Shown here piece after piece: positions 10,384-24,356 of a DNA stretch of 64,000 nt (positions are counted from its first letter, which is position 1; each line of letters starts with the position of its first letter). The DNA lies in contig JAACMV010000028.1 in assembly GCA_010909725.1 (NCBI GenBank), positions 1 through 64,000 of the forward strand. The letters are read 5' to 3'. This stretch comes from Picochlorum sp. 'celeri' (Eukaryota; Chlorophyta; Trebouxiophyceae). The position numbers were made by a program, and so were the translations under genes. The notes beneath the pieces are model-generated. The model was given only the letters and a program-made list of their open reading frames with translations, had not been told where the DNA came from and searched no databases.

Positions 10384-12286
10384 ATGCATCAAGACGAATC
10401 ATCAATATCCTTGCTGTGTTTCAACACTGGCATCCGCAACAGGCTTTCAAGCGATGACATAAAACTGAGTAAGCTCGAACTGAAACGTGAAATCAATAAT
10501 GCTAGCGTTCTCTTTTGGACAGAATTGAAAGGGCCAATTTTTCACAGCATTAACGAAGTATCGCTGTATCTTGAGGACCCCAGAAAGCAAGAGTCTTGGG
10601 AAGGTCTTGCTTCAATCAAAAGTATTTCTTGTATGAGAAAGAATTCAAGACAGCATATTCCGACATGGCTGACCACCCAGCAAGACGTCAGCTTGATGTG
10701 GAATACAAACATATGGGAGGAAGTCTTATTCACCATGTCTCACACTGATTCTGTAGATGGAACTTTAAATGCCCTCGGGAAACCACAGGTGCCTGGACAA
10801 ATGAGCAAAATAATGCACTATCCACCATCGTTTCCATCCGAAAGAGTTGCTTGGACATTGCTTCGACGAGTAGGAGAAAAGTTTGCGCATAGGCTCTATG
10901 CATTTGCTACATTTCACGGAATCCAGAACAATGCCACCACCATGGAGAAGCAAAATCTAATACAGCAGCTGTTTTCGTTCTTTGACAAAAATGTATGCAG
11001 AAAAATGAAGATTCCTGTCATCATCGGAGGAGACTTCAATGCTTCACCATCACAAATTGTGGATTGGACAAGAGAATTACAGATAAATATGGAGGTACGA
11101 CCTATAATTTCAATTTGAACATCAAGCATTGTCTCTATTATCAGGATGCGGCCTTAGGACGAATGAATGATTTTTTTCCGTACGCAGGGGATAATTCCAA
11201 ATGCTAATGGGGACGTACTTAATACAACTAGAGAAAAGTGTCTGGATCACATCTGGACTCTCAATCCCGGCATCACTGAAGGAAAGCCATCGATGCATGT
11301 GAAGTCAATAGAAAGTGAGCTTTCTCCATCATTCCACAAGCCTCCATGTAGCTTGGAACATTTGCCCTTCAGAGCCAGAATCCTTGGTTTCGATATGATA
11401 CACCCAGGGACACACATCATTGGTCAGAAAGATACTAAAAGATTTTTGAAGCATCTATCAGCATTTTGGGATCGTGAATCAGAATATCGGATGAATGCTT
11501 CAGACAGATTCTGCTTCTCCGGGAATGCCCAAGAACTATCAAACTTGATACTCCAAGGATTGCAGAAGCATTTAAAAGATTTGCAAGGGGCACCTCTTTG
11601 TCAGCACGAATGCCACGCAACATACGTAAAATACAATCGAAGTGATTTACCAGCACAAGAGGATCCTAAATCAGAGCATCCCAAAAAATTGCCAAAGAGT
11701 CTACGGGAAATTTTACTTGAAAGGGTTTTCTTCGTGGATTATCAAAATAATGGCACGAACTGGAAAATGGATTTTATAGATCATTTGCTTGCGACCCTGT
11801 CGCATCAAAAAAAGTCAATTTTGCTGAAAGCACTGGAGAACAACAAAGCTCTAGAAATAAAATGTGACTGGACAAAGAAAAACATAGAATTGCAGTGGCT
11901 CGTCTCATCCAAAAATGAGCGATGCACTGTGAAAGCCTTTTTAGATTCTCTACTCAGGGAAACTTCTATTGACGAAGCAAGGGCTGCAGACTAAACTCAG
12001 TGATACTATTGATCATGCAATACATGCCACAAACCGTCGTGGGGTGAAAACTGAGCATAATCCTCTCATGACTGGTCCTAAATGTGGGGTTCCACCGAAC
12101 GTAGGCGTCGTAAATTTATGCGATCTCATAGGAATCACTGCACTGGGTGGCAACAAGTCATCCGCGCGTGTGGAACAACTGATACGCATGTTTCTCTCTG
12201 GGTCATGCACCCATTTTCGGGTAACCAAGGCTCTTTTACGCGATTTTGATGTAATTCTAGTCGGTTACAAAAGTGATGAAAGATAG
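10384..12286 (+). CDS. endonuclease/exonuclease/phosphatase (EEP)-fold protein
   Basis: Predicted exons are 10384-11094, 11188-11928 and 11990-12286, all joined in phase 0, giving 582 aa. The EEP (DNase I-like) core is readable in order: an N-terminal strand with FNTG (13-16), the acidic site FWTELKG (Glu47), a strand ending HG (178-179), the signature IIGGDFNAS (213-221) and LDHIW (Asp257-His258). These fit a metal-dependent phosphodiesterase such as an AP-endonuclease or retroelement endonuclease. No reverse transcriptase follows. The roughly 320-residue C-terminal part was not recognised; near its end, a segment with GITALGGNKSSARVEQL is weakly SAP-like. The second intron (61 nt, 11929-11989) rescues what otherwise looks like a frameshift. 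Substrate is unknown, and specificity cannot be read from the motifs. Confidence 0.65.
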
Positions 12287-12911
12287 TGAGATGGCCACTT
12301 TCACGGAAACCATGAAAATAAAACCATGAATATTGGTGATGGACTACAAATCCGAAGGCAATTCTAAACTAGCACCTACGCCAGGATGAATTCACTACCT
12401 CATGATCCTATCTTGATCATCGTGATCTACAGAAGAATAGAGTGGATTTCTTTTTTTTGTAAAAATCGCGTAGAAAGAGCACTCCAAAAATGCCAGGTGG
12501 ACGGGGAAGAATGCTGGAAATGATATTTTCCATGGCACGAGGACCTCTGCATCGGTGTGGCACTGCCTGATAGATCAGCCCATCTGTCTTGGTGTAGAGG
12601 GGCAGACTGGCTCCTGGAGTGGGTGCACTGCTTCTAGCAGCTTCCTCCTTCCTCTGGACCTGAAGTTCTAAACTTGTTAATGGGTGATCACGGGGTTGAA
12701 CGATGGCAATGAATCTCGGCTGCCTAGCGACAATGTCCAGGACCACCTTGTGAGATAGATATAGCATTCGATGATTGCCCATGGGCAATGGCCATCCAAG
12801 ACGTGGCCCGGCCGGCCCATCACTTGGTACCTTCAACGCGTGTCCATCCCGATCTGTCTGATTATTATTGAAAACTAGCAAAATTTGCACACGTATAAGG
12901 TTCTATACAAG
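12287..12911. other. intergenic region upstream of GAPDH
   Basis: This 625-bp stretch separates the accessory region from the gene-dense region. It must hold the GAPDH promoter. The only notable content is a minus-strand open frame, listed separately. Confidence 0.5.
12417..12782 (-). CDS. uncertain open frame divergent from GAPDH
   Basis: A 121-codon frame starts at an ATG (MGNHRMLYLSH) and remains open upstream for about 36 more codons without another ATG. Composition is not low-complexity. The C terminus is lysine-rich, ending in FFCRSR. No family was recognised, and no splice sites clearly extend it. It could be a small gene divergent from GAPDH, a truncated exon, or chance. Confidence 0.2.
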   Translation of the reverse strand: MGNHRMLYLSHKVVLDIVARQPRFIAIVQPRDHPLTSLELQVQRKEEAARSSAPTPGASLPLYTKTDGLIYQAVPHRCRGPRAMENIISSILPRPPGIFGVLFLRDFYKKKKSTLFFCRSR

Positions 12912-14285
<1,374 letters not shown>

Positions 14286-14501
14286 ATTTGATGGCTGTGT
14301 TTGCTTGCATGTCTCTTGCATATAAATGACTGCTTCCATGATGATATTTTTTGTTTCATCAATATGTAACAAAAAGACTTTTACAAGACCAGATGGTAGC
14401 TCAAACATTATTGATGAACACATTATTCATTGGAAATCATTTGCAACAGATAGCCTATTATTATTCGTCAGACAGGGTCCATACCTGTTAAGTTTTAGTT
14501 C

Positions 14502-16721
14502 TCAGCAGGATGTATACACCTTGGTTGAACTAATACTGAGTTCGGTAGCGTCTGCTTTCGTGTCCTGATTTGCTGTCAGAGCTTGTGAGTGCCCACTGCC
14601 ACCATTGGGGCCACTATCTAGAAAAACTGACATTTCCTTGAGTTCTTTGACGATTTCTGCAAACGAGGGACGGTCATATGGATTTTGAGACCAGCATAAA
14701 GTCATTAGAGTCACATATGCATCAAAATATGTGCACTCTTTCCCAGCACTGTCACGGACCTCCCAAAAGTTTGGAACAGGTGGTCTTGCGCCATCACGCA
14801 CCAATGTGACAATATCCCAGTCTTTCACATCTGGCCATGGTGTTGACCGAGTAAGCAGCTCCCACATCACGATGCCAAATGCATACACATCGGACTCTTT
14901 CGAATATCCCTCCCCTCCAAGAGTTTCTGGCGCGAGCCACCTGGGATTGTGGGCAGTGCCAAGACTACTTCCAGTTGTTCCTTCCACCAAACTGCTCAAA
15001 TTGAAATCACAAATTTTCACACGATAGTCCGCATCAACTAAAATATTGCTGCTTTTAAGATCGCAGTGGACGATTGGCTTGGATCTAGAGTGAAGATACA
15101 GAATTCCAGTTGCTGCATCAGTCATCATTTTCAAACACATCTCCCACCTTGGCAGAAACTTGTCCTCTACTCTGGCAGATTTAAGCAGATTGCATAGACT
15201 TCCCCTTTCACAGAATTCTGACACAATACAGGAAGGTTCTGAGCATATTCCTATAAATTGTACAATGTTTGGATGCCGCAGTGATGATAAGATGTCTGCT
15301 TCAATTTCCAGCATGGATATTGTTGTTTCCTCGTTGTTCTCCTCGCTTTGTGACTCTAGCGCAACAGTAGATGAATCAGGATTCCAATTCTTCAGAATTT
15401 TCACAGCAACAGGTGTCTCATTCCATACTGCTCTGTAAACCTTGCCAAATGCCCCCTGACCGATGCAGTCACAGATCTCCATCGTGGAAAAGTCTATGTT
15501 GTATTCTGTTATCGTTGAACTTGATTCTTTCCTTGTTGATAAATCTCTCAGTAATACTTCTCTGTCTTCCATGTGAGGATAACTAGGTTTTTTATATATC
15601 GACGAATGATCTGAGTCTTTCACTTTCCTACTCTCCTTGTTCTCTGAAACGACCTCCCTGGTCATTGAAATTGCCATTGGGCCAAGAGAAGCAGCAGCGG
15701 CAGTACCCATGGGACCCATTGAATAAGTCGATACTTTATTTGTACCACTGTTGTTGGAAGAAAATCCTGGTTTCCATGAAGCCCCATGCTTGAGAATATC
15801 TGATGTTGAGAGCACATTTTCATTCCTTGGTGCTTCTAATCTTCCTCTAGTATTCTCAGACATGTTGGCACTGTGGTTAGAATCTAGCTTGGTTCCAGAT
15901 CCTTTGTATCGTTGTGTGGATGGACGCTGACTAATATCAGCCCGCGACCTCGACTGCATTCTACTTCTTCTTCCTGCTTCTACATCACCGCCGGAATCTG
16001 CAACGCCCCGTCTGCGGGACCCAGAGTACCAGCAGAATATCACGAGAGACGAAACAACTATTATCCCACCAACACTACATGCGACAGCAATAATGATTGC
16101 CGTGGTCCTGCTTGTTCCACTTCCTTCTGTCGAGTTCTCAGGGGATCCTTGGACATCTCCGGTATCAGGCACAAATATTGTGTTGGCTGGAGGGGCTGCA
16201 ACGCCAATTGGCTCTACGATATCATTTGTATCAGGCACTGGAGGCGGTTCCTCAGTCTTTGGAGAGGGAGGAGGAAATGGAGGAGAAGGAGGTGGTGGAA
16301 TCAGTGCTGGTGAGACGGGTATTAAGATTGGCTGTGGCTCTGGTGGCTCCGGTGCCGCAATACTATCATCTATTGGAGTAAATGGAGGACTATCGCCGAC
16401 AGGCTGTACATCGTACTCGTACTCTATTGGTATGATTGTCGGCTTGCTACCCTCCTGAGGACCTGGCTCGGAAGGTGCCGCTGGGGGACTGTCATTCGAG
16501 TCATTGCCCCCTCCAAATCCTACAGATATACATTAAATGTGTTTACAATGGTAAGAAATCGCACAGCTCCGCGATGTGGCCCCATCAAGCTCCATCTACG
16601 ATCCAACCAACCTACCTCCGAAGAAGAAGTCAACCACGTCGTCCAGGAAGCCTGCAGACGCGTTCCTTGCGCACGACAATAATATGCAGCAAAGGAGCAA
16701 TCTTTTTATCAGACCTCTCAT
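14502..16721 (-). CDS. transmembrane receptor-like protein kinase (TKL type)
   Basis: Exons 16616-16721 and 14502-16519 give 707 aa. Exon 1 encodes a signal peptide (MRGLIKRLLLCCILLSCA). A Pro-rich, acidic ectodomain (about 36-174) contains no recognised fold. One transmembrane helix (about 175-200) is followed by a Ser-rich juxtamembrane region (to about 378) and a kinase domain. Visible kinase motifs are GQGAFGKVY, the VAVK lysine (about 409) and RWLAPE. The catalytic loop reads HCDLKSSN, so it is a non-RD kinase, and the usual DFG reads DFN. Substitution of the DFG glycine is unusual but leaves the metal-binding Asp. A cell-surface sensing role is inferred from architecture; the ligand is unknown. 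The family resembles plant and algal Raf/CTR1-like TKL kinases. Confidence 0.88.
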
Positions 16722-16924
16722 ACTTTTCCAATTTTGGGTCTCACTCGAGCGTAAAACCCCATCCACACTATCACGACCTCAGATGGCGAGGATCGCAGCA
16801 CACTGAGCACAGCAGTTGGATATCAACCAACTACTTGCAGGCACTGCCGATGTCTTGTCATCGATTGAAACTATTACCACTTGTGTTTACATGGTGAGTA
16901 TGCATCCAATTATATATAATAATA

Positions 16925-17965
16925 TCATCCAGTCTGCTGACTCTTTCTTGACACAGTCCTTGCTTGGAACCCAGCCTTGATTGCAGACACAGTCCTTGAT
17001 GCACCACATTGCTGACACCTCAAAAACATGATTCTAGTGGACGAATCCCTATCCAGAAGGGTATCCGGAGATTTGCAACTATTGCAGAGCACATACTCGT
17101 TCATATATCTCCTCAAGCACCCCTCAAATGCTTTGGGCAGGAATCTACCCTTCAAAATCAACCGCTGCTGCCCATCCAAGGACCCAGATGTACCCAACTC
17201 TGCCAAAAGATACGCCTGTAGATGCTCAGGATTTCTATTCATACTCCTTGCCAAATCCATGAAATTCGAAAAGACAGTCTTCTTTGTCCCTTCCCTAGCA
17301 ACCTGGGGAGGCTTGAGCGTTGTCCTCCGCCTCTCACCAGTCAGCTCTGGATTATTCTCCTTCAATATTCCAAACACCCGATCTAACAACTCCTCATACT
17401 TGTAATCTCTATCCGACCCATCCCAAGGAAGCCCCCCAGAAGACTTTCCCTGCTCCCCAGAAGCACCACCCTCTGGCCCAAATTCCTCATCCGTCCTTGT
17501 CTTTGACTTTTTCTTCTTCTTCTTCTTCCCCAGACTAAGATTCAAATCATCAAGCCCCAAGTCATCGTCTCCTTCTTTGACATCATCAGCAAACTTGATG
17601 GATTTCTTCTTCTTCTTCTTCTTACCAAACTCGAGAGATGCACCCACATCAACCTCCTCTTCCTCAGCTGCTTTCTGAGAATCATCCAGTCCCTTCTCAT
17701 CCTCATTATTATTGTTCACTGCATGGTAAAATGTAATAATAATAAAATTGCCTAAAGAACTCCACGGGTCTCTTCCCAGACTCCAAATTTGACAAATACG
17801 TACCCGTCAACTCTGCAACCTTGTCTGCAACCTGTTCCACTTCCTGCACAGATATAACATGTCAAGAAAATAGTATTCAATTGACTAATAATACCAACAA
17901 CACAAGAGCAGATTCAGCATAAGAAAGAAGGAGAATTTCTGACCGACATGAGAACGCACCGCCAT
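16925..17965 (-). CDS. translation initiation factor eIF2 subunit beta
   Basis: Exons 17960-17965, 17804-17843 and 16925-17718 give 279 aa. eIF2-beta is part of the eIF2 GTPase that brings Met-tRNAi to the 40S subunit; its lysine blocks bind eIF2B-epsilon and eIF5. Two poly-Lys boxes (seven lysines each) are visible in the N-terminal third, followed by the conserved core and a C-terminal zinc ribbon with CNSC and CQQC pairs. Length fits plant and algal orthologues. The predicted first coding exon holds only two codons (Met-Ala); it is deduced from splice sites and should be regarded as probable. The gene is divergent from the UGGT gene. Confidence 0.93.
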
Positions 17966-18324
17966 CCTACTCAAGCACTTTGAACAGACTCAAATGTATT
18001 TATTAAGACCGATAACAGGGCCTTGAATAGATATTGCTGTGTAATAAGACTATCCAGGTATACTAATATCGAATATACACTGTATAGTACGAGTATGGCA
18101 GTCCTATTCATTCCCATATTCCAGAGCTATTGTTGATCTATTAATCAGCATAGGTCCGATGAAGCGCATCCATTGATGGGTCTCTTGAGCATAAGACACA
18201 GGAGGAAGACGACGATTGTCAAAGACCATCTGTCTCTACTAGAGAATCATAATAGAGACAATGAGTGCCCCTATGTGCATGAGTGAACTTTAATAACATC
18301 TAAAACACCCAAGGAATATGACAA
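17966..18324. promoter_or_regulatory. shared 5' region between eIF2-beta and UGGT
   Basis: This 359-bp interval separates two divergent start codons and must hold both promoters. No convincing core element was identified by eye. Confidence 0.4.
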
Positions 18325-21300
18325 ATGGCTGATCAACACCTCTATTCTGGCAGATCATTGCCAATGAGCAGGATGAGGATGAGCTCAACATGTCCCATGG
18401 CCTTGGTGGTGTTGCTGCTTACTCTTCTCTTGGTGGTTGTGGATGCATCATCAGGATCCAAGGGAGTGGTTGTGGATCTGCAGGCTTCATGGGGATCTAC
18501 ATCACTGCTGCACGAGGCTGCAGAGTTTCTGGTAGGTGATGTACTTGGTATTATTGTCTTGCACCCTGAAGCATTCTTTGGCTTTGAGATCTCATCCGAG
18601 TGTATAGATATGAATTAATGGTACATATGTATATGCAGGGCGATGGCTCAGGGGCGGATGGATTCTTCGACGTTGTTCGAGAGTGGAGGAGGAGGAGGAC
18701 AAGTGCTGCTCACCAGCGAGGAACATCATCTTGCTCCAGTGCAGGTGATACACTGGATGGTGCCTGCTGCTCTTCCATGCTGCAAGAATGTCTCGGTGAC
18801 ATACTTTCTCATGGTCAGATGTATCACATGAGCATGGTGGCCCTTGCCTCCAGGCAGTATTCTCCCAGACTGGAGACCTTTCGGCAGTTGTCAGAGGGGT
18901 GGTTTGGTCCAGACAAGGCGTGCTGCTGGGTGGTCGTGAATGGGAAAACTGCAATTGCAACTGTGGATGAACTAGAAAAGAGTATTGATCTTGCATTGGA
19001 ACATGGCAGTGAGACAAAGGAAAAGGTTCTGGACATTGATCATGTGTTCAGCAAAAGGGATGGCAAGGCTACTGTGACATTGTACGGCCCGCTGGATTCA
19101 GCATGTTCTCACACAATGCATGATTACATTGTGGATACTATTCTTGGCAAGAAACGTGGAGACGTATCGTACCTGTGGAGGCCTATTCCATACAGTGGTG
19201 TTGCTTGCCAAGAAGAGTTTTCATGCAGTGAGCTGGGAACGGACAAAAACATGTCCATTCCTGGATATGGGGTGGACTTAGCGATAAAAAATATGGAGTA
19301 CAATGCGAGAGATTCCTCGGAAGAAAAGGACTCCTCGGGTGCTTTGGACTCTTCACAGTCCACACCTGGGTTTGACATTCAAACGTTGGTTGAGAGGTAT
19401 CCGGAGCATAGGATGGAACTGGAATCATTCGCGTCCCATCTGAGCAAATCATCGTCACAGAAAGAAAGCAGTGGTATAAAAGTGTGGGATTTGAACGATA
19501 TTGGAATCCAGACTGTGGAAAAGGTCTTTAATGCCAAAGATGGGCTCTCTGTGCTTCGGGATGTCGCACAGAATTTTCCCAGCCTGGTTGAGATGATATC
19601 CAAGGTGCCCGTATCGAAAGATACGAGAAAAGAGATGAAATCACTATCATCATATTTAGCTCCAGATGCAGAGGCATTATTTGTCAACGGATTGTCAATT
19701 TCTTTGGGTGATTTGAACTGGCATGCAATACTGGATGTGCTCCGCAGTGAATCTGAGTTTCTGCTCAAGCTGCACTCATTAGGCATCACTTCTAGAAACA
19801 TCCCAGAAATTATTAAGTTGCGAAATGGACACGGGGGGCAGGAGGACGAAGGACGAGGAGAAAGTTTCCGATTGGACTTTCAGCCAGAGAATCATGTCTT
19901 CTGGATGAGCAACGTCGAAGAGGATGAATCCTTCGAAGGTTTACCGTCACGATTGAGCAACTTACTACAACCTGCATTTATGGGGCAAGCTCCAGCAGTG
20001 AGGAGGAATATTTTTACCGCATTTTTCGTGGTGGATGTGGGCAGCAGGGGTGGTGCCATGGCACTCTTGATTGCAAAAGGCCTTCTAGACCAAGGCCTTC
20101 CGGTAAGAATTGGCATTATTCCGGTGGGACACAAGGAAAATGTAGAGAGCAAGTCTCAGGATCTTACAAATATATTCACGGCTCTAGGATTGAATATGGG
20201 AGATCGTCAAGCATGCAGTCTGTTTGCTGCTTCGGCAGCAGCTATGGCGCAGAAAGGTTGGGATATGGAAGAGAATTACCCAGAAGCGATGTATAATGCT
20301 CTTATGAAGCAGTTAAAGCCAAAGTGGAAGAGTATATCGGATAAATTTGATGGTATTGCGCCAAAGGCTTTTGCAGGCTTCGTGAGAGAATCCAAGAATG
20401 CCGTAGCAGAATCTGTGGCATCCTTCTTGAAAGAGGCGAACGCGCAAGTCAAGGGGCTTGGGATCCAAGATTTCCCTGAGGCAGGGGGCATTCTGATCTT
20501 GAATGGGGCACTGCATCATGTTGATTCGGCTCCAATGTGGCGCCCCGTGTTGATCAATGCCTGGCAGGCTGAAGTTGCTTCAATTCAACGGCTGGTCTAT
20601 GAGAATCGATTATCTGATTCGTCTACGGATTTATTAGGCGACATACTTTTGATACATGGCGCTATTCCTCGATTTAATTCGAGGATATTATCAAAACCCT
20701 CATTGCTTGGAGATGGCGAGGCAGACAACAATCCCCAGCGAGCTATTGACTTTGCCAATGTGTCAAGCACCTTGGATCTCATTGAGAGTATGGAACTAGC
20801 CTATTTCAGCCAAATGGCTCTCGTGAATGACAAGATTCAGAACTTCCCGATAACGCACTGGGTCATTGTGAATCCATCAGCTGATGCTGGACGAGCACTG
20901 ATGTCTGAAGCCCTGTCACATGAGTTTGCTGATTCCAGAATAGGTATCGTGGCCAATCTGGAGGACCCATCTTGCTCGAATGACACAGTTTCAGAACTTG
21001 ATGCTTTCTTGCTAGGGTTATCCCTCGGTCGTCCAGAGAAAGCCTCCGAAGCAGATTACTTTGACATGTTGGCCTCGATATCTTCGGCATCAGCTGAGAA
21101 TCTTGCGAATGGTAGATTGGCAGGTATAATCCCAGAAGGGGTTTTCCCAAACCCGGAAAGTCTAAACAACTTTTTGAAGGACGTAAGGCGATCAAAATAT
21201 CTTGAAAAACATTGTCGATTCGTCAGAGACCATTTGGGCCTGCCCAAGGGCATTTCTGGTGTCCTAACCAATGGCAGATTTTTGGAACAAAGGTTTGCTG

Positions 21301-23520
21301 GGGATATTGTCGCAAAAGACTTTCGAATCCTTGATCAGGTTGCAGAGACCAAATTTTTCGCGACCAGAAAGCTATTGAATATTTTGAAATCGACCTTGCA
21401 TGCAGATGGTAGACTCAGCACTATTGCTGCTCTGTCATCGAGTGTCATCATGGCCCATACATCTGGAAAGGTGCGTTTGTATATGTATCAAGGTCTCCGG
21501 TGATTTGAAAACTAAAAGTCTTGTGTGTATGTTGTCATACAGGATGCATCACAGTCATCCCAAGTGCTGGAGCTGTTTGATAGGACGGCTGACAACATCA
21601 AAGTTGTTGAGAGGTCACTATTCGAATTCGATACTGCTCCATTGCAGGTGCAGGCAATCTTTGATCCACTCAGTAAGGCATCTCAGCAAATATCTCCAAT
21701 TCTCGTGTATTTGAAAGAATCCCTGCATGCGAATATTGAAGTCATTTTGCACCCGAAACAAGGCTACTCAGATTTGCCTCTGAAGAATTATTACAGATAT
21801 GTCATGCCCAGTACTCATAGTATCAGCTCAGACAATTCTCCCAAGGCCATATTTTCGTCGTTGCCCCTCCATGATACTTTGACGCTAGGCATGGATGTTC
21901 CAGAAATGTGGTTGGTCAGTCCCGTGCACTGCAAGCATGATTTGGACAATATTCAGTTGGCCAGTCTCCCAGCAACAGAAAAGAACCTTGTTGCTACTTT
22001 TAAATTAGAGTCAATCCTCGTAACAGGGATGTGCGTGGATTTTTCTGCGTTAGAAAGTGGTAGAAATGCTCAGATACATCCACGAGGAGTCCAACTGACT
22101 CTTGGAACGCCTGAGAAGCCTGCAAAATCTGACACGCTGGTGATGAGTAATCTGGGCTATTTCCAACTCAAAGCAAGCCCAGGTATCTGGGACTTGCGTC
22201 TGGCTCCAGGGAGATCAGAGGAAATATACAACATCAAGAAAGTAACAGGAAGATCTGAATTCTCTCTGATGACAAGCTCAGCGGCCATGAGGGATAATGC
22301 AGCAATCATACCAGTGGCATCGTTTTCTGGAGAGCATCTGCTGCTTCTGCTACGCCCAAACAAGGGACACGAGGGAGAAGATGTCCTAGATGTCAAGGGT
22401 AGTCACTCAGTGTCTGCAGGAAATCAAGATGATAGAATACATGTTTTCACTGTGGCTTCTGGTCATATGTACGAGCGATTGCAGAAAATAATGATACTCT
22501 CAGCCATCAAGAGATCCAGCAGGCGAATCAAATTTTGGTTCATTGAAAACTACATGAGCCCTCAAATGAAGGATTTTGTACCACACATGGCTCGCCAGTA
22601 TGGCTTTGATTACGAGTGCGTTTTTTAATGTGTGAACCATCTTTCCTGGTGTATGTATATTATACACATCAGATAGTGGATGGCTAGTGATGATGATCCG
22701 TGTGCTCCGCCTCACATTTTATTCCCATGTATGCAGGTTTGTGACATACAAATGGCCAACATGGCTCCACAAGCAGTCTGAGAAACAGCGCATCATATGG
22801 GCCTACAAAATCTTATTCTTAGACGTCTTGTTTCCGCTTGGACTGAAAAAGGTCATCTTTTGCGACTCTGATCAAGTGATCAGGACAGATTTGGCAGAGC
22901 TCTGGGACTACAACCTCCATGGAGCTCCCTATGGATATACGCCGTTCTGCGACAATAACAAGGACATGGACGGCTTTAGATTCTGGAAGCAAGGATTCTG
23001 GGAAAATCATCTCCAGGGAAAGCCATACCACATCTCAGCTCTCTATGTCGTCGACTTGGAGAGATTCAGGTCCATGGCAGCAGGCGATCAATTGAGAGTC
23101 ATCTATGACCAGCTCTCCAAGGACCCCAACTCGCTATCAAACCTGGACCAGGACCTTCCAAACTTTGCCCAGCACCAAGTGCCCATCGCCAGCCTCCCTC
23201 AAGAGTGGCTTTGGTGTGAAACATGGTGTGGCAATGCAACTAGAACAAGAGCCAAGACAATTGATCTCTGCAACAACCCATTAACCAAAGAACCAAAACT
23301 TCAGAGTGCCAGGCGCATCATCGCAGAGTGGCCAGATCTCAATAGAGAAGCTGAAGAGTTCACAGCGAGAGTAGATGCATATCTCGACGGAGCAATGACG
23401 GAAAAAGAGCTCTCTTCGTCTGACAGCAGTCGATTCATGGTCAATCTCAAGCCCATGGTTGAAGGATCTTTCCCAATCAAAAACGAGGCCCATCCGAGAA
23501 TAGATCATTCTGAATTATAA
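18325..23520 (+). CDS. UGGT: UDP-glucose:glycoprotein glucosyltransferase
   Basis: Exons 18325-18531, 18639-21470, 21543-22615 and 22737-23520 give 1631 aa. UGGT is the ER folding sensor that reglucosylates N-glycans of misfolded glycoproteins so that they rebind calnexin or calreticulin. A hydrophobic signal sequence (about 25-42) leads into the long thioredoxin-like sensor region. The C-terminal GT24 catalytic domain is unmistakable: [22 protein letters not shown], the DxD-type [22 protein letters not shown] and [11 protein letters not shown]. The protein ends HSEL, a KDEL-like ER retention signal. The last junction (GA|G) restores the expected YEFVTYKW. The true start may be the ATG at 18325 or a nearby in-frame ATG. 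Confidence 0.95.
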
Positions 23521-23556
23521 TTATTGATATTGTGAATAGATTCAGAAGTAGACAAG

Positions 23557-24224
23557 ATGCTGAACGTATCAGTCAGTCGCACGCAGCCCAGGTTGTCCAA
23601 TTTGACAATTGGAGCAAACAAACGATGCCATTGCATCATCAGATGCTCCATCCAGGACCAAGGAAAACAGGCGAGTAAAAAGTCCGCTGGGATTCTCTCT
23701 GTGCTCGGCCTTGGGGCATTAAAAGCCAAGGCAACTCTGACAACCATGGCCCTTCGTGCTTGCCAGGATACCGATGCGGATGCTATTAATGCCCAAATCA
23801 AAGAGAATGTGAAATCATTGAGGATGCTGGCTCTTGTCATGCCATTCGCTGCGGTCAGTGGAAGCACAGATACGTTTTTTATCATTACAAAGGCTGTTGC
23901 GTCGTTTATCAAGGTGCGTGGGTCTGTCGGTCTTTCTTTTGCTAACAATGGCATCATCAGATATAGAGGAATGTTCTGCAGTTGTATCTGTTGCTCTTGT
24001 TTGTGAGAGTGTTGCTGAGTTGGTTCCCTACGTTTACCTGGTGGGAGCAGCAGCCTTGGCTTGCTCTTAGACAGGTGACGGATCCGTACTTGAAATTGTT
24101 CTCTGGGTTGGTGCCACCGTTGTTGGGAACGATTGATCTGACTCCATTGTTCGGGTTCTTCATCTTGCAATTCTTGGGAGGTGCATTGGATGTTGCTGAT
24201 GATGAGACGAGGTTCTGGAGTTGA
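23557..24224 (+). CDS. YGGT/YlmG family membrane protein, plastid-targeted
   Basis: Exons 23557-23913 and 23982-24224 give 199 aa. YGGT (YlmG) proteins are small membrane proteins of cyanobacteria and plastids, linked in plants to nucleoid distribution and thylakoid biogenesis. The basic, Ser/Thr-rich N terminus (about 1-50) looks like a chloroplast transit peptide. Two hydrophobic segments flank the conserved motif region: LLLLFVRVLLSWFPT, then TDPYLKLFSGLVPP and LTPLFGFFILQF. The exon junction is phase 0 (AAG then TTG). The start is only about 36 bp after the UGGT stop on the same strand. Confidence 0.87.
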
Positions 24225-24356
24225 TATGGGGCAGTTTTACATCATATCCACAAAAGTGGAGTGCCTTGTTACATTAATTTATAATAATATTGTGGTTGGA
24301 ACATGTATATGTTATATTACATCAACGAGAGAGAGATACATGTGATGTGTCATGAT

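Noticed and set aside
11929..11994. Apparent frameshift and early stop in the EEP gene
   Set aside because: A 61-nt GT...TGCAG intron joins both frames in phase 0, so a pseudogene call is not needed.
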